From the NCBI RefSeq assembly GCF_021390515.1, contig NZ_JAJUXI010000002.1:558001-622000 (forward strand): a stretch of 64,000 nucleotides of DNA. The letters are read 5' to 3'. Each line of letters begins with the position of its first letter. Within the stretch, counting starts at the first letter, position 1. This document shows positions 19,718 to 28,805 of the stretch, piece by piece. The DNA comes from Dyadobacter sp. CY326. GTDB taxonomy: Bacteria; Bacteroidota; Bacteroidia; Cytophagales; Spirosomataceae. Both the position numbers and the translations under genes were made by a program. The notes beneath the pieces were generated by a model. That model was not told where the DNA came from and made no database searches. It saw only the letters and a program-made list of their open reading frames with translations.

Positions 19718-21807
19718 TCTTGCTGACATTGAATGGCGGTGATCACCACGGTGTTAAAAATATCATCGACCGTGCAGCCGCGGCTGAGGTCATTGATCGG
19801 TTTGTTCAAGCCCTGCAACATAGGCCCGATCGCCAGGGCGCCAGTTTCACGCTGAACCGCCTTGTAAGTGTTGTTTCCCGTGTTAAGGTCGGGGAAAATC
19901 AACACGCTTGCACGTCCTGCCACTTCTGAATTGGGCAATTTTTGATTGCCGACGACAGGGTCAACAGCCGCATCATATTGGATAGGCCCTTCCACTTTCA
20001 GCTCCGGCGCACGCTGTTTCACAATGGCAGTTGCCTCTTGCACACGTTCCACATCCTCGCCCTCGCCGGAAGTTCCGGACGAATAAGACAGCATGGCAAC
20101 GCGCGGTTCTATGCCAAATCTTGCACTGCTTTGTGCGGATGAAATAGCGATGTCCGCAAGCTGCGAAGCGGTTGGATTGGGATTCACCGCACAGTCTCCA
20201 AATATAGCCACGCGGTCGGGCAGGCACATGAAGAAAATGGACGACACAATGGAGACGCCCGGTTTGGTTTTAATGAATTGCAATGCCGGCCGGATCGTGT
20301 GCTGCGTCGTGTGCACCGCACCGGACACCATTCCGTCGGCGAGACCTTTGTAAACCATCATCGTTCCGAAATAGGAAACGTCCGTCATGAGGTCGCGGGC
20401 CATCTCCATATTCACATTCTTGTTTTTGCGAAGCTCATAAAGCGTTTCTACAAACTGCTCATAATATTCGGATTGTGCCGGATTGATGATCTTAACTGCA
20501 TTCAGATCAAGATCCAGACCGAGCCTTTTCACCGCAGCGGCAACCTCTGTCGGATCACCCAAAATGGTCAGGTCGACAACATTCTGAGCAATAAGCCTGG
20601 CGGCTGCTTTCAGGATGCGGTCGTCGTTTCCTTCGGGCAACACAATGTGCTTTTTCTGGCTTTTCGCCCACTTAACCAGTTGATATTGAAACATATGCGG
20701 CGTAATGCCCTCGGGCTGGAATGTTATGATCTTGTCATCCAGCATCTTCATATCGACATATTTTTCAAATGTCCCGATGGCCAGCTCAATCTTCTTTGTG
20801 TTATCCGCAGTAATGCGCGGGTGGATTGCGCCTATGGCCGTAGTCGTTCCAAAAGTGCCTTGCTGCACCGAAATAATTGGAATGATGGTCTGCAAACCTT
20901 CGATCAACCGGATTACAGGCTCCTCGGGAATGGTGCCAGCGGTCAAAACAATGCCCGCAACTTTGGGATAATTGGTCGACAAATTGGCCTGAAGCGCACC
21001 AATAATAATGTCGCCACGGTCGCCGGGCGTGATGATCAGCACATTTTCTTTAATGTGATTCAAAAAGTTCGGCAGCATCATGGCGCCAGTCACATAATTA
21101 TCGACCTGGCTTGACAACATTTGCTCGCCAAACAAGACTTTTGCGCCAAGCGCTTCTGTTATTTCCCGCATGGTCGGACTTTGCAATCCTTTTTCCCACG
21201 GAATGACAGTCAGCATCATGTCTTTCGGCAATTGCATGCGCAACAGTTCACGCACATCGTCGACCTGTTCGGCCTTCACACGATTGGCAACAATGCCAAG
21301 CACTTGCACTTCACGTGACTCGAAATTACGCAGCACATTGATTGCAGAATTAATGATCTGTGCGGTTGATTTATTTTCTCCATTAATGATTGTCAAAACT
21401 GGAGCGCCGAGGTTTTTGGCAATAGCCGCGTTGGACTCAAATTCAAATGCAACACCATCACCCAAAAAGTCGCTGCCCTCTATCACAGTGAAATCGTAAG
21501 CGTCTTCGAGCTTTTTGAATTTGCTGATAATCGTGTTAATCATTTCGCCCCAGTTCTCAGACTCGGTTTGCTGTAAAACATCCTGTCTGCTGAATGCAAA
21601 AGTGTCCTCGTAAGCAATGGGCAAGGAAAAATAATTGATAATCGCCTCAATATGCTTGTCTTTTTGGCCTGGCTCCTGCTGCGAAATAATGGGTTTAAAG
21701 AAACCAATCTTTTTCGTTTTGGCCAAAAGCATATTTACCAAACCCAATGCAATCACTGATTTTCCCGCATAAGGCTCGGCAGAAGCAATAAAAATGGTCT
21801 TTGTCAT
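19714..21807 (-). CDS. pta: Phosphate acetyltransferase, long three-domain form
   Basis: 697 residues from the ATG at 21807 (TKTIFIASAEPYAGKS); an upstream in-frame extension of 15 codons lacks family character. The N-terminal P-loop-like domain (AEPYAGKSVIALGLV, 8-22) and the central DRTGG domain are regulatory in the long Pta enzymes. The C-terminal PTA_PTB catalytic domain begins about residue 375 (HIVLPEGNDDRILKAA), with SYSSGTSGEGEDVERV and GPIQYDAAVDPVVG further on. It transfers acetyl between CoA and phosphate. It is coupled to acetate kinase by a 4-base overlap. Confidence 0.95.
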   Translation of the reverse strand: MTKTIFIASAEPYAGKSVIALGLVNMLLAKTKKIGFFKPIISQQEPGQKDKHIEAIINYFSLPIAYEDTFAFSRQDVLQQTESENWGEMINTIISKFKKLEDAYDFTVIEGSDFLGDGVAFEFESNAAIAKNLGAPVLTIINGENKSTAQIINSAINVLRNFESREVQVLGIVANRVKAEQVDDVRELLRMQLPKDMMLTVIPWEKGLQSPTMREITEALGAKVLFGEQMLSSQVDNYVTGAMMLPNFLNHIKENVLIITPGDRGDIIIGALQANLSTNYPKVAGIVLTAGTIPEEPVIRLIEGLQTIIPIISVQQGTFGTTTAIGAIHPRITADNTKKIELAIGTFEKYVDMKMLDDKIITFQPEGITPHMFQYQLVKWAKSQKKHIVLPEGNDDRILKAAARLIAQNVVDLTILGDPTEVAAAVKRLGLDLDLNAVKIINPAQSEYYEQFVETLYELRKNKNVNMEMARDLMTDVSYFGTMMVYKGLADGMVSGAVHTTQHTIRPALQFIKTKPGVSIVSSIFFMCLPDRVAIFGDCAVNPNPTASQLADIAISSAQSSARFGIEPRVAMLSYSSGTSGEGEDVERVQEATAIVKQRAPELKVEGPIQYDAAVDPVVGNQKLPNSEVAGRASVLIFPDLNTGNNTYKAVQRETGALAIGPMLQGLNKPINDLSRGCTVDDIFNTVVITAIQCQQE

Positions 21808-21880
21808 AAAGTGAAACTGTTGAGGCAGTGATCCAAGCGCCAGAACCGGCACTTAAAAAATTGTTCCATTTCAGGCAAAC

Positions 21881-22942
21881 TCATTGCGGCTTTTCAAGCG
21901 TGTTCCAATCCGCAACTTGATCGTCTTTTTTTTCCACCAGCCAAACTTGACTGCCTGGAAATTGTCTGAGCATTTTCTTACTTTTCTCAATGCCCGCAAC
22001 ACTGAAAGCGGTTGCTAATGCGTCTGCGACCGTCCCATCCGGCGAAATAACGGTCGTGCGGACGTGAAACAGCAATCCAATGCCCGTTGCGGGATCAACA
22101 ATGTGTGAATATCGGATGCCGTTGTATTCCATATAACGATAAGTGGGCCCCGAAGTGGCGAGCGCAACATTGGAAAGCGCCATTGTTTTGAGCGAATCGC
22201 TGCCATTTGAAATGGTTATGTTCCACCCTTTTGTCCCGGGAGGCGGGCTCGTAAGCACGATTTTTCCACCCGCGTCCATCATAATGGATTTAATGCCATA
22301 ATTTTTTAAAACCTTCACGGCTTCCTCAGCAGCGAAACCTTTTCCCAAACCACCAATGTCCAGTCGCATTCCTTTTTGGGTTAAAAAGACTTTTTTACCC
22401 TGTGGATCGAGCTTCAACTTGCTGTAACCCGTTTTTTGCATTGCTTCCTTAATTTCTATTTCGGTTGGAAAAATGCCCTTTCTGGTCGCGTGGCGCCACA
22501 TTTGCACTACAGGCCCCAGCGTCGCGTCGAATGCACCATTGGTTTTTTTGCTGATATCCTGGCTGATTGCGAGAATGTTATAAAGGTCATCGCTCACCGA
22601 AATCCACTCTCCACTGCCCGATTTCGCCGAAACCTGGTTGATCTCGCTTCCGTCGCGGTAATCGCTGAGAATTTCATTCAGTTTTTCGATCCTAGCAAAT
22701 GCATTTTGTGCGGCCACATTGGCTATGGAATCATTGGGCGCATAAAAAACCAATTTGAATGGCGAACCCATCATGCCTTTTTCAAAAACATAACGATTCT
22801 CCTGAGCCTGTGATCGATTGAAAAAAACACTTATAAGAAGCAAAATGGCAACTTTGGCCAAGCGTTGTGAAGACTTTTGAGCTAAGCCGAAGTTGGCTTT
22901 GTCGTGATTTGAAAACGTTGAATTCATAATGTTTAAACGCAT
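21881..22942 (-). CDS. apbE: ApbE-type FAD:protein FMN transferase
   Basis: 353 residues from 22942, or 348 from an internal ATG at 22927. A signal peptide or membrane anchor (about 28-46, ending RSQAQ) indicates export to the periplasm. ApbE motifs are GAFDATLGPVVQMW, LDIGGLGKGFAAEEA (the FAD and Mg2+ site), DAGGKIV, HIVDPATG and DALATAFSVAG. It attaches FMN to Thr or Ser of partner proteins such as NqrB/NqrC or RnfG; none is encoded in this window. It lies 73 bases before pta on the same strand and could be cotranscribed. Confidence 0.93.
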   Translation of the reverse strand: MRLNIMNSTFSNHDKANFGLAQKSSQRLAKVAILLLISVFFNRSQAQENRYVFEKGMMGSPFKLVFYAPNDSIANVAAQNAFARIEKLNEILSDYRDGSEINQVSAKSGSGEWISVSDDLYNILAISQDISKKTNGAFDATLGPVVQMWRHATRKGIFPTEIEIKEAMQKTGYSKLKLDPQGKKVFLTQKGMRLDIGGLGKGFAAEEAVKVLKNYGIKSIMMDAGGKIVLTSPPPGTKGWNITISNGSDSLKTMALSNVALATSGPTYRYMEYNGIRYSHIVDPATGIGLLFHVRTTVISPDGTVADALATAFSVAGIEKSKKMLRQFPGSQVWLVEKKDDQVADWNTLEKPQ

Positions 22943-22970
22943 TGCCTGCCTTATTTAAGGCGCAAAAGTA
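22931..22970 (-). promoter_or_regulatory. Possible apbE promoter with GTTTAAAC palindrome
   Basis: On the minus strand, TACTTTTG at 22970-22963 matches the Bacteroidota -7 box TAnnTTTG. A GTTTAAAC palindrome (22931-22938) lies 25 bases further, between or inside the two possible apbE start codons. No convincing -33 TTG is found. The palindrome is identical to the one before the TolC gene and might mark control by the same regulator. Confidence 0.3.
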
Positions 22971-23088
22971 TCGATTTAAGCGAAAACTCCGTCGTCGAGA
23001 GATTTGTTCGCCTATCTCACAGCCTTAAAACAAAAAAGGCGCAAGACCGAAATCCTACACCCATTTATATCCTTTACTGAAAATATGA

Positions 23089-23277
23089 TCAGCCAAAATA
23101 ATCAGCCATGTGATTCCTGTCGGCGTGATGGTGATTATTAGAGTCAATTGCATCTTTGATCAGTCCGGCGCCAATGAATGGCAGCGAAACAATTGTAGAA
23201 ATAACCATGGCAACAAACAGAATTGTTGCGAATAGTAACTTACCGGAGTAATATATAATGTTCGAGAGGAAGTCCAT
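23089..23277 (-). CDS. Small membrane protein of unknown function
   Basis: 62 residues with ATG start: one long or two short membrane segments (about 4-44, IIYYSGKLLFATILFVAM and onwards) and a short His-rich hydrophilic tail (SNNHHHADRNH). It stands alone between apbE and a second small membrane protein on the other strand. No family recognised; the hydrophobic design and separate position argue for a real gene, but it could be spurious. Confidence 0.45.
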   Translation of the reverse strand: MDFLSNIIYYSGKLLFATILFVAMVISTIVSLPFIGAGLIKDAIDSNNHHHADRNHMADYFG

Positions 23278-23497
23278 GACGAGTAACGTTTATGTGATAT
23301 TTTTCAATGACAAAATTAAATAAATAACCGTGCCACGCAAATTAAATATGACGATTTACCTATATATTTAAAGGATTTAAAGGTTTTAGCTATTTATAAC
23401 TATGCTTTTCCACCCACTCAACATCTGCCTATCGAATAAATTCTAACGTCAAAATCGTACAATCAAACTTATTCTACAAAACCACACACTAATCTTC

Positions 23498-23644
23498 ATG
23501 GAAACATTTTTCGTCTTTCTTTTGAGATTGATCTTTGCAATCCTTCTGGGCGTCGCGACCTTCATTACTGCCGTCATTTTATCGCCTTTCTGGGCAGCAA
23601 GATGGCTATGGAATCTTCTCATTGAAAAAAAGCGGCGGCGTTAA
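23498..23644 (+). CDS. Very small single-span membrane protein
   Basis: 48 residues from the ATG at 23498 to the TAA at 23642-23644. One or two close membrane segments (about 3-41) end in a basic tail EKKRRR, which would stay in the cytoplasm by the positive-inside rule. The design mirrors the 62-residue protein read in the opposite direction at 23089-23277. It may belong to the same transcript as the amidase 60 bases downstream. Unrecognised family; kept because the charge and hydrophobic pattern is very protein-like. Confidence 0.4.
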   Translation: METFFVFLLRLIFAILLGVATFITAVILSPFWAARWLWNLLIEKKRRR

Positions 23645-23704
23645 TATTAAAGTTAGCAGACTTTATAAATTGCGCTCAACTAAACGCTGACTCCTAATCC
23701 TTTT

Positions 23705-25327
23705 ATGAAACGACGAAATTTTGTGCGCCTGACCTCGGCGGCGAGCTTTTCAATCATTGCATTGCCCTTCATTCAATGCCGGTCCAAAGCCGACCAACCC
23801 CAAAACGGTGAAAAGTCATCTTTCAAATTTTCAGAAATGTCTGTTGCGGAAATGCAGCAGCAAATGAAAGATGGAAAGCTCACTTCGCAGGATTTGACAA
23901 AGGCTTATCTGGATCAGATCGCTGCATTGGACAAAAGTGGGCCTAAACTGAATTCCGTCATTGAATTAAATCCGGACGCGGTCAGCATTGCGGAAGCGCT
24001 AGACAAAGAGCGGAAAAACGGAAAAGTGCGCGGGCCCATGCACGGCATTCCCATTCTCATTAAAGACAATATCGACACCGCCGACAAAATGCAAACAACC
24101 GCCGGTTCACTTGCATTAAGCGGCAATATAGCCTCCACGGACGCATTTGTTGTGAAGCAATTGCGTGAAGCCGGCGCTGTGATCCTGGGAAAAACAAATT
24201 TGAGCGAATGGGCCAATTTCAGATCAACGAGATCTTCGAGCGGATGGAGCAGTCGCGGCGGGCAAACCAAAAATCCGTACATTCTCGACCGTTCGCCTTG
24301 TGGTTCGAGTTCGGGATCGGGCGTGGCGGTTGCTGCAAACCTGTGCGCCGTGGCAGTAGGAACGGAAACGAACGGCTCCATCGCCTGTCCGGCTTCCATG
24401 AATGGCGTTGTGGGGATCAAACCGACTGTCGGACTGGTCAGTCGTTCGGGCATCATTCCGATTTCAAAAACACAAGACACTGCCGGGCCGTTTGGCCGAA
24501 CTGTTGCTGACGCTGCCATGCTGTTCAGTGCAATGATCGGCGGCGATCCCAATGATCCGGCGCGGACTGCTGCGCCCTATGACACTTTCCGCGATCTTTC
24601 CGCCTCGCTGGACCCCAATGGACTCAAAGGCAAGCGCATTGGTGTGGACAAAGGATTGCTGAAACAGCACGAGGGCGTCGATTCATTGCTGGCAAAAGCA
24701 CTGGATCAGATGAAACAGAAAGGTGCGACAATTGTCGAAGTGGACTACATGAAAACGCAGGAAGTTGAAGGCGGCGAATCCATTGTGCTGCAGTACGAGT
24801 TTAAAGATGGCGTCAATAAATATTTGTCAAAATCGAATGCGAAGCCCAAGTCGCTCACGGATTTGATTGCTTATAACAAGGCAAACGAAGCAAAGACAAT
24901 GCCGCATTTCAAGCAGGAACTGTTTGAACTTTCGGAGTCGCGGGGAGATTTGGAAGCAAAAGAATATAAGGATGCGCTGGCCAAAATTATGCACGTGGCC
25001 GACTTGTTGAATGAATTGTTCAAAACACAAAAACTGGATGCATTATGCGGCCCGGCGACCGGACCTTCGTGGTGCACCGACCTCGTCAATGGCGATTTCT
25101 GGACGGGTTATGGCGGTTACGGCCCCGCTGCCTTGTCGGGTTTTCCATCGATAACAGTTCCCATGGGCTCGGTGAATGAGCTGCCAATCGGGATTTCGTT
25201 TTTGGGAAAAGCTTATGGTGAAGCGGATCTGATTCGCATTGCATATGCCTATGAGCAGGCATCAAAGAACAGAACGACGCCCAAATTCATCGCATCGATA
25301 AGCAATGAGCATTCGGCCGAGGATTGA
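23705..25327 (+). CDS. Exported amidase (amidase-signature family)
   Basis: 540 residues. The N-terminus MKRRNFVRLTSAASFSII resembles a twin-arginine signal, with a Cys at 25 (PFIQC) that may be lipidated. The Ser-cisSer-Lys triad is visible: Lys in GIPILIKDNID, cis-Ser in PCGSSSGSGVAVA and the nucleophile Ser in TETNGSIACPASMNGVVGIKPT. It hydrolyses a C-N amide bond of an unknown substrate, probably in the periplasm or at a membrane surface. It is not the GatA subunit: there is no gatB or gatC, and the signal peptide excludes it. Confidence 0.93.
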   Translation: MKRRNFVRLTSAASFSIIALPFIQCRSKADQPQNGEKSSFKFSEMSVAEMQQQMKDGKLTSQDLTKAYLDQIAALDKSGPKLNSVIELNPDAVSIAEALDKERKNGKVRGPMHGIPILIKDNIDTADKMQTTAGSLALSGNIASTDAFVVKQLREAGAVILGKTNLSEWANFRSTRSSSGWSSRGGQTKNPYILDRSPCGSSSGSGVAVAANLCAVAVGTETNGSIACPASMNGVVGIKPTVGLVSRSGIIPISKTQDTAGPFGRTVADAAMLFSAMIGGDPNDPARTAAPYDTFRDLSASLDPNGLKGKRIGVDKGLLKQHEGVDSLLAKALDQMKQKGATIVEVDYMKTQEVEGGESIVLQYEFKDGVNKYLSKSNAKPKSLTDLIAYNKANEAKTMPHFKQELFELSESRGDLEAKEYKDALAKIMHVADLLNELFKTQKLDALCGPATGPSWCTDLVNGDFWTGYGGYGPAALSGFPSITVPMGSVNELPIGISFLGKAYGEADLIRIAYAYEQASKNRTTPKFIASISNEHSAED

Positions 25328-25342
25328 AATAAAAAGAGTTGA

Positions 25343-26800
25343 TTATCTGGCTAAATATATTTCGTAAATGGAGCCTTTCTGTCCAAGAAACTGATTGGCT
25401 TCCTGCTGCGAATAAACGTTAAGCCCCAATTCATAAAAATCCTCGAATTGATTGTATGGATAAGGCGTGAATTTCACCTGATCAGGAAATAACATTGACG
25501 TCACGATATTTTCCTGCAATGCACGCTTGATCTGTGACATTGGAACGATAAAACCGAGCAGCAAGAAAAGCACGAGGGGATAAGAAACTTTCAATTTATA
25601 CCAATCTGGCCGCTCTTTGGTCCAGACGGAGAATGCCTGCAAAATAAAGAGCGAAAGCAAGGTCAGCACGGGCGTGTTTCCGCGTAAAAACCAGTCGTTC
25701 CATTTGCCCATTCTTACAAACGAAATCAGGATCAGCAATGCAAATAATGCGGTGACAATGCGCTTGTTAGCACTTTTGTGAAGGTTCAAAATGTACGCAA
25801 TGCCGCTCAAAACCGCTAAATCTATCACAACTCCGAAAAAATAATGGAATGCAATTTGATCCAGCGGATTAAACTGCCAAATAAATCCTGCGATAACTGA
25901 GGCTTTTCCCGAAAGAAAATAGAAGAATGTGGGAATAAATATCAGCCCGGGAACGAGCACGTCTATCATTGCTTTGCGCTGGAACAGCCTTCGCAAATCG
26001 TTGTGATAACGCAGCAGCATGAGCATGGAAAATATGATCACGAACACGATTGAAGGAAAAATCCCCCAGATAAAAATCGCAATAACCGCAATAAAACTTC
26101 GCTCCGGTTTTTTTAAGTAAACATAATCATGAAATAGAATGGCTGAAACGATTATGATTGGAATCAGCTGGTTAGGAGCCCATTGCGCCTGATAAAGCAC
26201 CGGCCAGATCTCTGTAAAAAAGGGTGGAACGTGATAATTCAGCCCTATTAACCGCATTGTAACGACTTTGATCAAATGGCCAATTCCCCCTAAGGATAAG
26301 AACAAGATGAGGGAAAGATAACTTTTGCCCGTAAAGACGAATATCCAGCAAAAGCCAATAAACAAGCCAATGGATGCCCAAATGTAAAGTGCGATTCCCG
26401 ACAATTCGCCGAGCATTTTCGAGATCAAGGCCGGAACAAGAAAAAACCCGAAATAATGACAGGCATAACGGCCATTTGCTTTGAAAAGCACCGGCCAGGA
26501 GTTGTTGAAAAGTGTGTAATATTTGGAATTATGCGCCCAGTAATCAAATGCCTGAAAACAAAAACCACCGACTCCCGAAAAAGCAATAATGAGCAGGGAA
26601 ATGATGGCGATTTGAAAAGTTTGCTTTCGGCTGAGACTTAAAGCGCTGTTGTTTTCGGTGCGAAAATGGAAGACAACAATGAAAACAATCCCGGCCACCA
26701 GGAGAACGGACAATGGTAACCTGAACCATCCGATCGAGAAAATCAGATTGGGCATCAAAAGATAACCAAGACTTAAATTGCGAAGTATCGTTGAGTTCAT
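25343..26800 (-). CDS. Large polytopic membrane protein of unknown function
   Basis: 485 residues with about ten to twelve hydrophobic segments spread evenly, and a hydrophilic C-terminus of about 60 residues (PYPYNQFEDFYELG). Such proteins are often membrane glycosyltransferases of the GT-C type or polymerase-like, but I see no DxD or ExD motif in the first large loop that would settle this. It is convergent with the amidase gene (15 bases apart) and divergent from the next gene. Unrecognised; annotate as membrane protein. Confidence 0.65.
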   Translation of the reverse strand: MNSTILRNLSLGYLLMPNLIFSIGWFRLPLSVLLVAGIVFIVVFHFRTENNSALSLSRKQTFQIAIISLLIIAFSGVGGFCFQAFDYWAHNSKYYTLFNNSWPVLFKANGRYACHYFGFFLVPALISKMLGELSGIALYIWASIGLFIGFCWIFVFTGKSYLSLILFLSLGGIGHLIKVVTMRLIGLNYHVPPFFTEIWPVLYQAQWAPNQLIPIIIVSAILFHDYVYLKKPERSFIAVIAIFIWGIFPSIVFVIIFSMLMLLRYHNDLRRLFQRKAMIDVLVPGLIFIPTFFYFLSGKASVIAGFIWQFNPLDQIAFHYFFGVVIDLAVLSGIAYILNLHKSANKRIVTALFALLILISFVRMGKWNDWFLRGNTPVLTLLSLFILQAFSVWTKERPDWYKLKVSYPLVLFLLLGFIVPMSQIKRALQENIVTSMLFPDQVKFTPYPYNQFEDFYELGLNVYSQQEANQFLGQKGSIYEIYLAR

Positions 26801-26930
26801 CGTATCCTAGTAAGTGATCGCTAGGCGTGCTTCATAAAGATGACGAATTAATCTCGGTTTTCACAATTGAATTATCAAGCGGTAACTTACGCGAGGTCTT
26901 TCCTTTTGATTAAAATAAAGGATTGTCTTC

Positions 26931-28643
26931 ATGAACAGAAGAAGATTTGTGCAGCGCACCGCTGCCGCAATGTGCACAATGCCCATTGCCTCTGCGCTCG
27001 CATTTACGCACGTAAAGGCAAGTGCGAAGAACATGCCGGAGTGGTTGAAAGCGCTTGTGAATCAGAATGATATCGGCGTTGAAGCAATTAGAAAATTTCA
27101 GGTCAAGGATGCCAAAAATGACGCTTATGGCGGCGTTATGGATGGTTTTGACATTGTTAATCCGCACAGCACGTCTGCCTTGATCCAAGCCAGCGCCAAC
27201 GCAATTTCATCCCCCGGTTCGAAATTTTTCCGGTCTCCGGAGCTGCTTGCCGACATGAATCTGGCTGCGCTGCATTTGGTAAGAACCGAGCATTCCGACG
27301 GCACCATTGACTTGCTTTCGACTAATTTTCATTCTACGCCGGACACGGGGTTCCTTGTAAAAAGACTCGTTACTGCATATACGCTGATCGAAAAGTCGAA
27401 GACGCCCGGCGCAGAAAAGATGCTGGCGAACCTACAAACGTTTCTAATTCGTGGTGGCAATGCATTGAGCGTGGGCGGAATTCACACGCCAAACCACCGA
27501 TGGGTTGTCTGCGCCGCGCTTGCCAAACTCAACTCACTTTGGCCTGACCCAAAATACGTTGCCCGGGCAGAGGAATGGCTGAGCGAACACATTGATATGG
27601 ACGCCGATGGCCAATATAACGAGAAGAGCACATTCATTTATTCGTCGCTCACAGACCGCTTGCTCATCACCGTCGCCAATGGTTTCAACAAGCCGGAATT
27701 GCTTGATAATGTGCGTAAAAACCTCGATATGACCATGTTTTACGTTCATCCGAATGGTGAAATCGTAACGGATGCATCCGGCAGGCAGGATAAGGCATTG
27801 ATAGGAACATTGGAAAACTATTATTATCCCTATCGCTATCTCGCTTTAAAAGATCAGAATGGATCATATGCCGCTATGTGTCAAATGATTGAAAAGACCG
27901 CAGGCTTAAAAATCGGCGGATTTCTCGATTATTATCTGGCCGACGAGACATTATGGAATGAATTGCCTGCTTCGAAGCCGCTGCCGGTTAATTACGTTAA
28001 AACTTTCCCAAACTCTGGCCTCGTCCGGATTCGGCGCGGAAACTGGGACAGCACATTGATCGCCAATAATCCGGCCTGGTTCACATTTATGAAAGGAAAT
28101 GCTGTGCTTCAAGGCGTCAGGCTGGCCTCTTCATTTTTTGGCAAAGGTCAGTTTCAATCAGAAAAATTAGCGGAAGACGGCAAAGGCTGGAAGCTGGTTC
28201 AGACATTGGACGGTCCTTATTATCAGCCATATCCCAAAGATTTCATCGCAACCGATGGTGACTGGGAAAAGATGCCGAGAATTTTCCGACCCACCAGCGA
28301 GGTGCAAGCATTGGAAACAACTATTCTAATTCAAGAAACTGACAATGGCATGCAAATCGAAATCCAAACTTCGGGAACAGAACGCGTGCCGATTGCCGTA
28401 GAACTAATTTTTCGCCCTGGCGGCACTTTTACCGGAGCCACATTGATTGAAAACACCAAAGATTCGTGGCTGTTAAAAGAAGGAATGGGAAGTTACAGTT
28501 TCAACGGCGACACGATCACTTTTGGACCCGGCGTTGCATCGCATAAGAACATTGCTTTGCGCGGCGCATTGCCCGCAGTGGAAGCGCCGACCGTTTTTTT
28601 AACAGGTTTTACGCCTTTTAAGCACACGATTCGATTTTCTTAA
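26931..28643 (+). CDS. Exported protein, possibly heparinase/polysaccharide-lyase-like
   Basis: 570 residues. The N-terminus MNRRRFVQRTAAAMCTMPIASALA is Tat-like (RRRFV). The first part is helical, with LSTNFHSTPDTGFLVKRLV and GGIHTPNHRWVVCAAL (about residues 125-200), a His/Asn/Tyr-rich helical toroid pattern that reminds me of heparinase II/III-type lyases; the C-terminal third (from about 350) is beta-rich, ending LTGFTPFKHTIRFS. These features suggest a periplasmic polysaccharide lyase or hydrolase, but catalytic residues cannot be assigned. No partner sulfatase or lyase lies next to it. Confidence 0.55.
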   Translation: MNRRRFVQRTAAAMCTMPIASALAFTHVKASAKNMPEWLKALVNQNDIGVEAIRKFQVKDAKNDAYGGVMDGFDIVNPHSTSALIQASANAISSPGSKFFRSPELLADMNLAALHLVRTEHSDGTIDLLSTNFHSTPDTGFLVKRLVTAYTLIEKSKTPGAEKMLANLQTFLIRGGNALSVGGIHTPNHRWVVCAALAKLNSLWPDPKYVARAEEWLSEHIDMDADGQYNEKSTFIYSSLTDRLLITVANGFNKPELLDNVRKNLDMTMFYVHPNGEIVTDASGRQDKALIGTLENYYYPYRYLALKDQNGSYAAMCQMIEKTAGLKIGGFLDYYLADETLWNELPASKPLPVNYVKTFPNSGLVRIRRGNWDSTLIANNPAWFTFMKGNAVLQGVRLASSFFGKGQFQSEKLAEDGKGWKLVQTLDGPYYQPYPKDFIATDGDWEKMPRIFRPTSEVQALETTILIQETDNGMQIEIQTSGTERVPIAVELIFRPGGTFTGATLIENTKDSWLLKEGMGSYSFNGDTITFGPGVASHKNIALRGALPAVEAPTVFLTGFTPFKHTIRFS

Positions 28644-28805
28644 TATTAACGTGTGGAACATTAACTGTTTGTGATTTACGCTTTTTGTTTTCCAAATAAA
28701 AGATGATAAATCACTAACCGGCAAGTAATTATATTGATGAATATTAGTTAAATTTGATTTTACTCTCCCCTACCAAAGCGCTGGAAATTCTTAACCTGTC
28801 ACATC

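Noticed and set aside
20278..21114. A 278-codon plus-strand frame across pta
   Set aside because: It is antisense to a clearly conserved enzyme and has no protein-like features.
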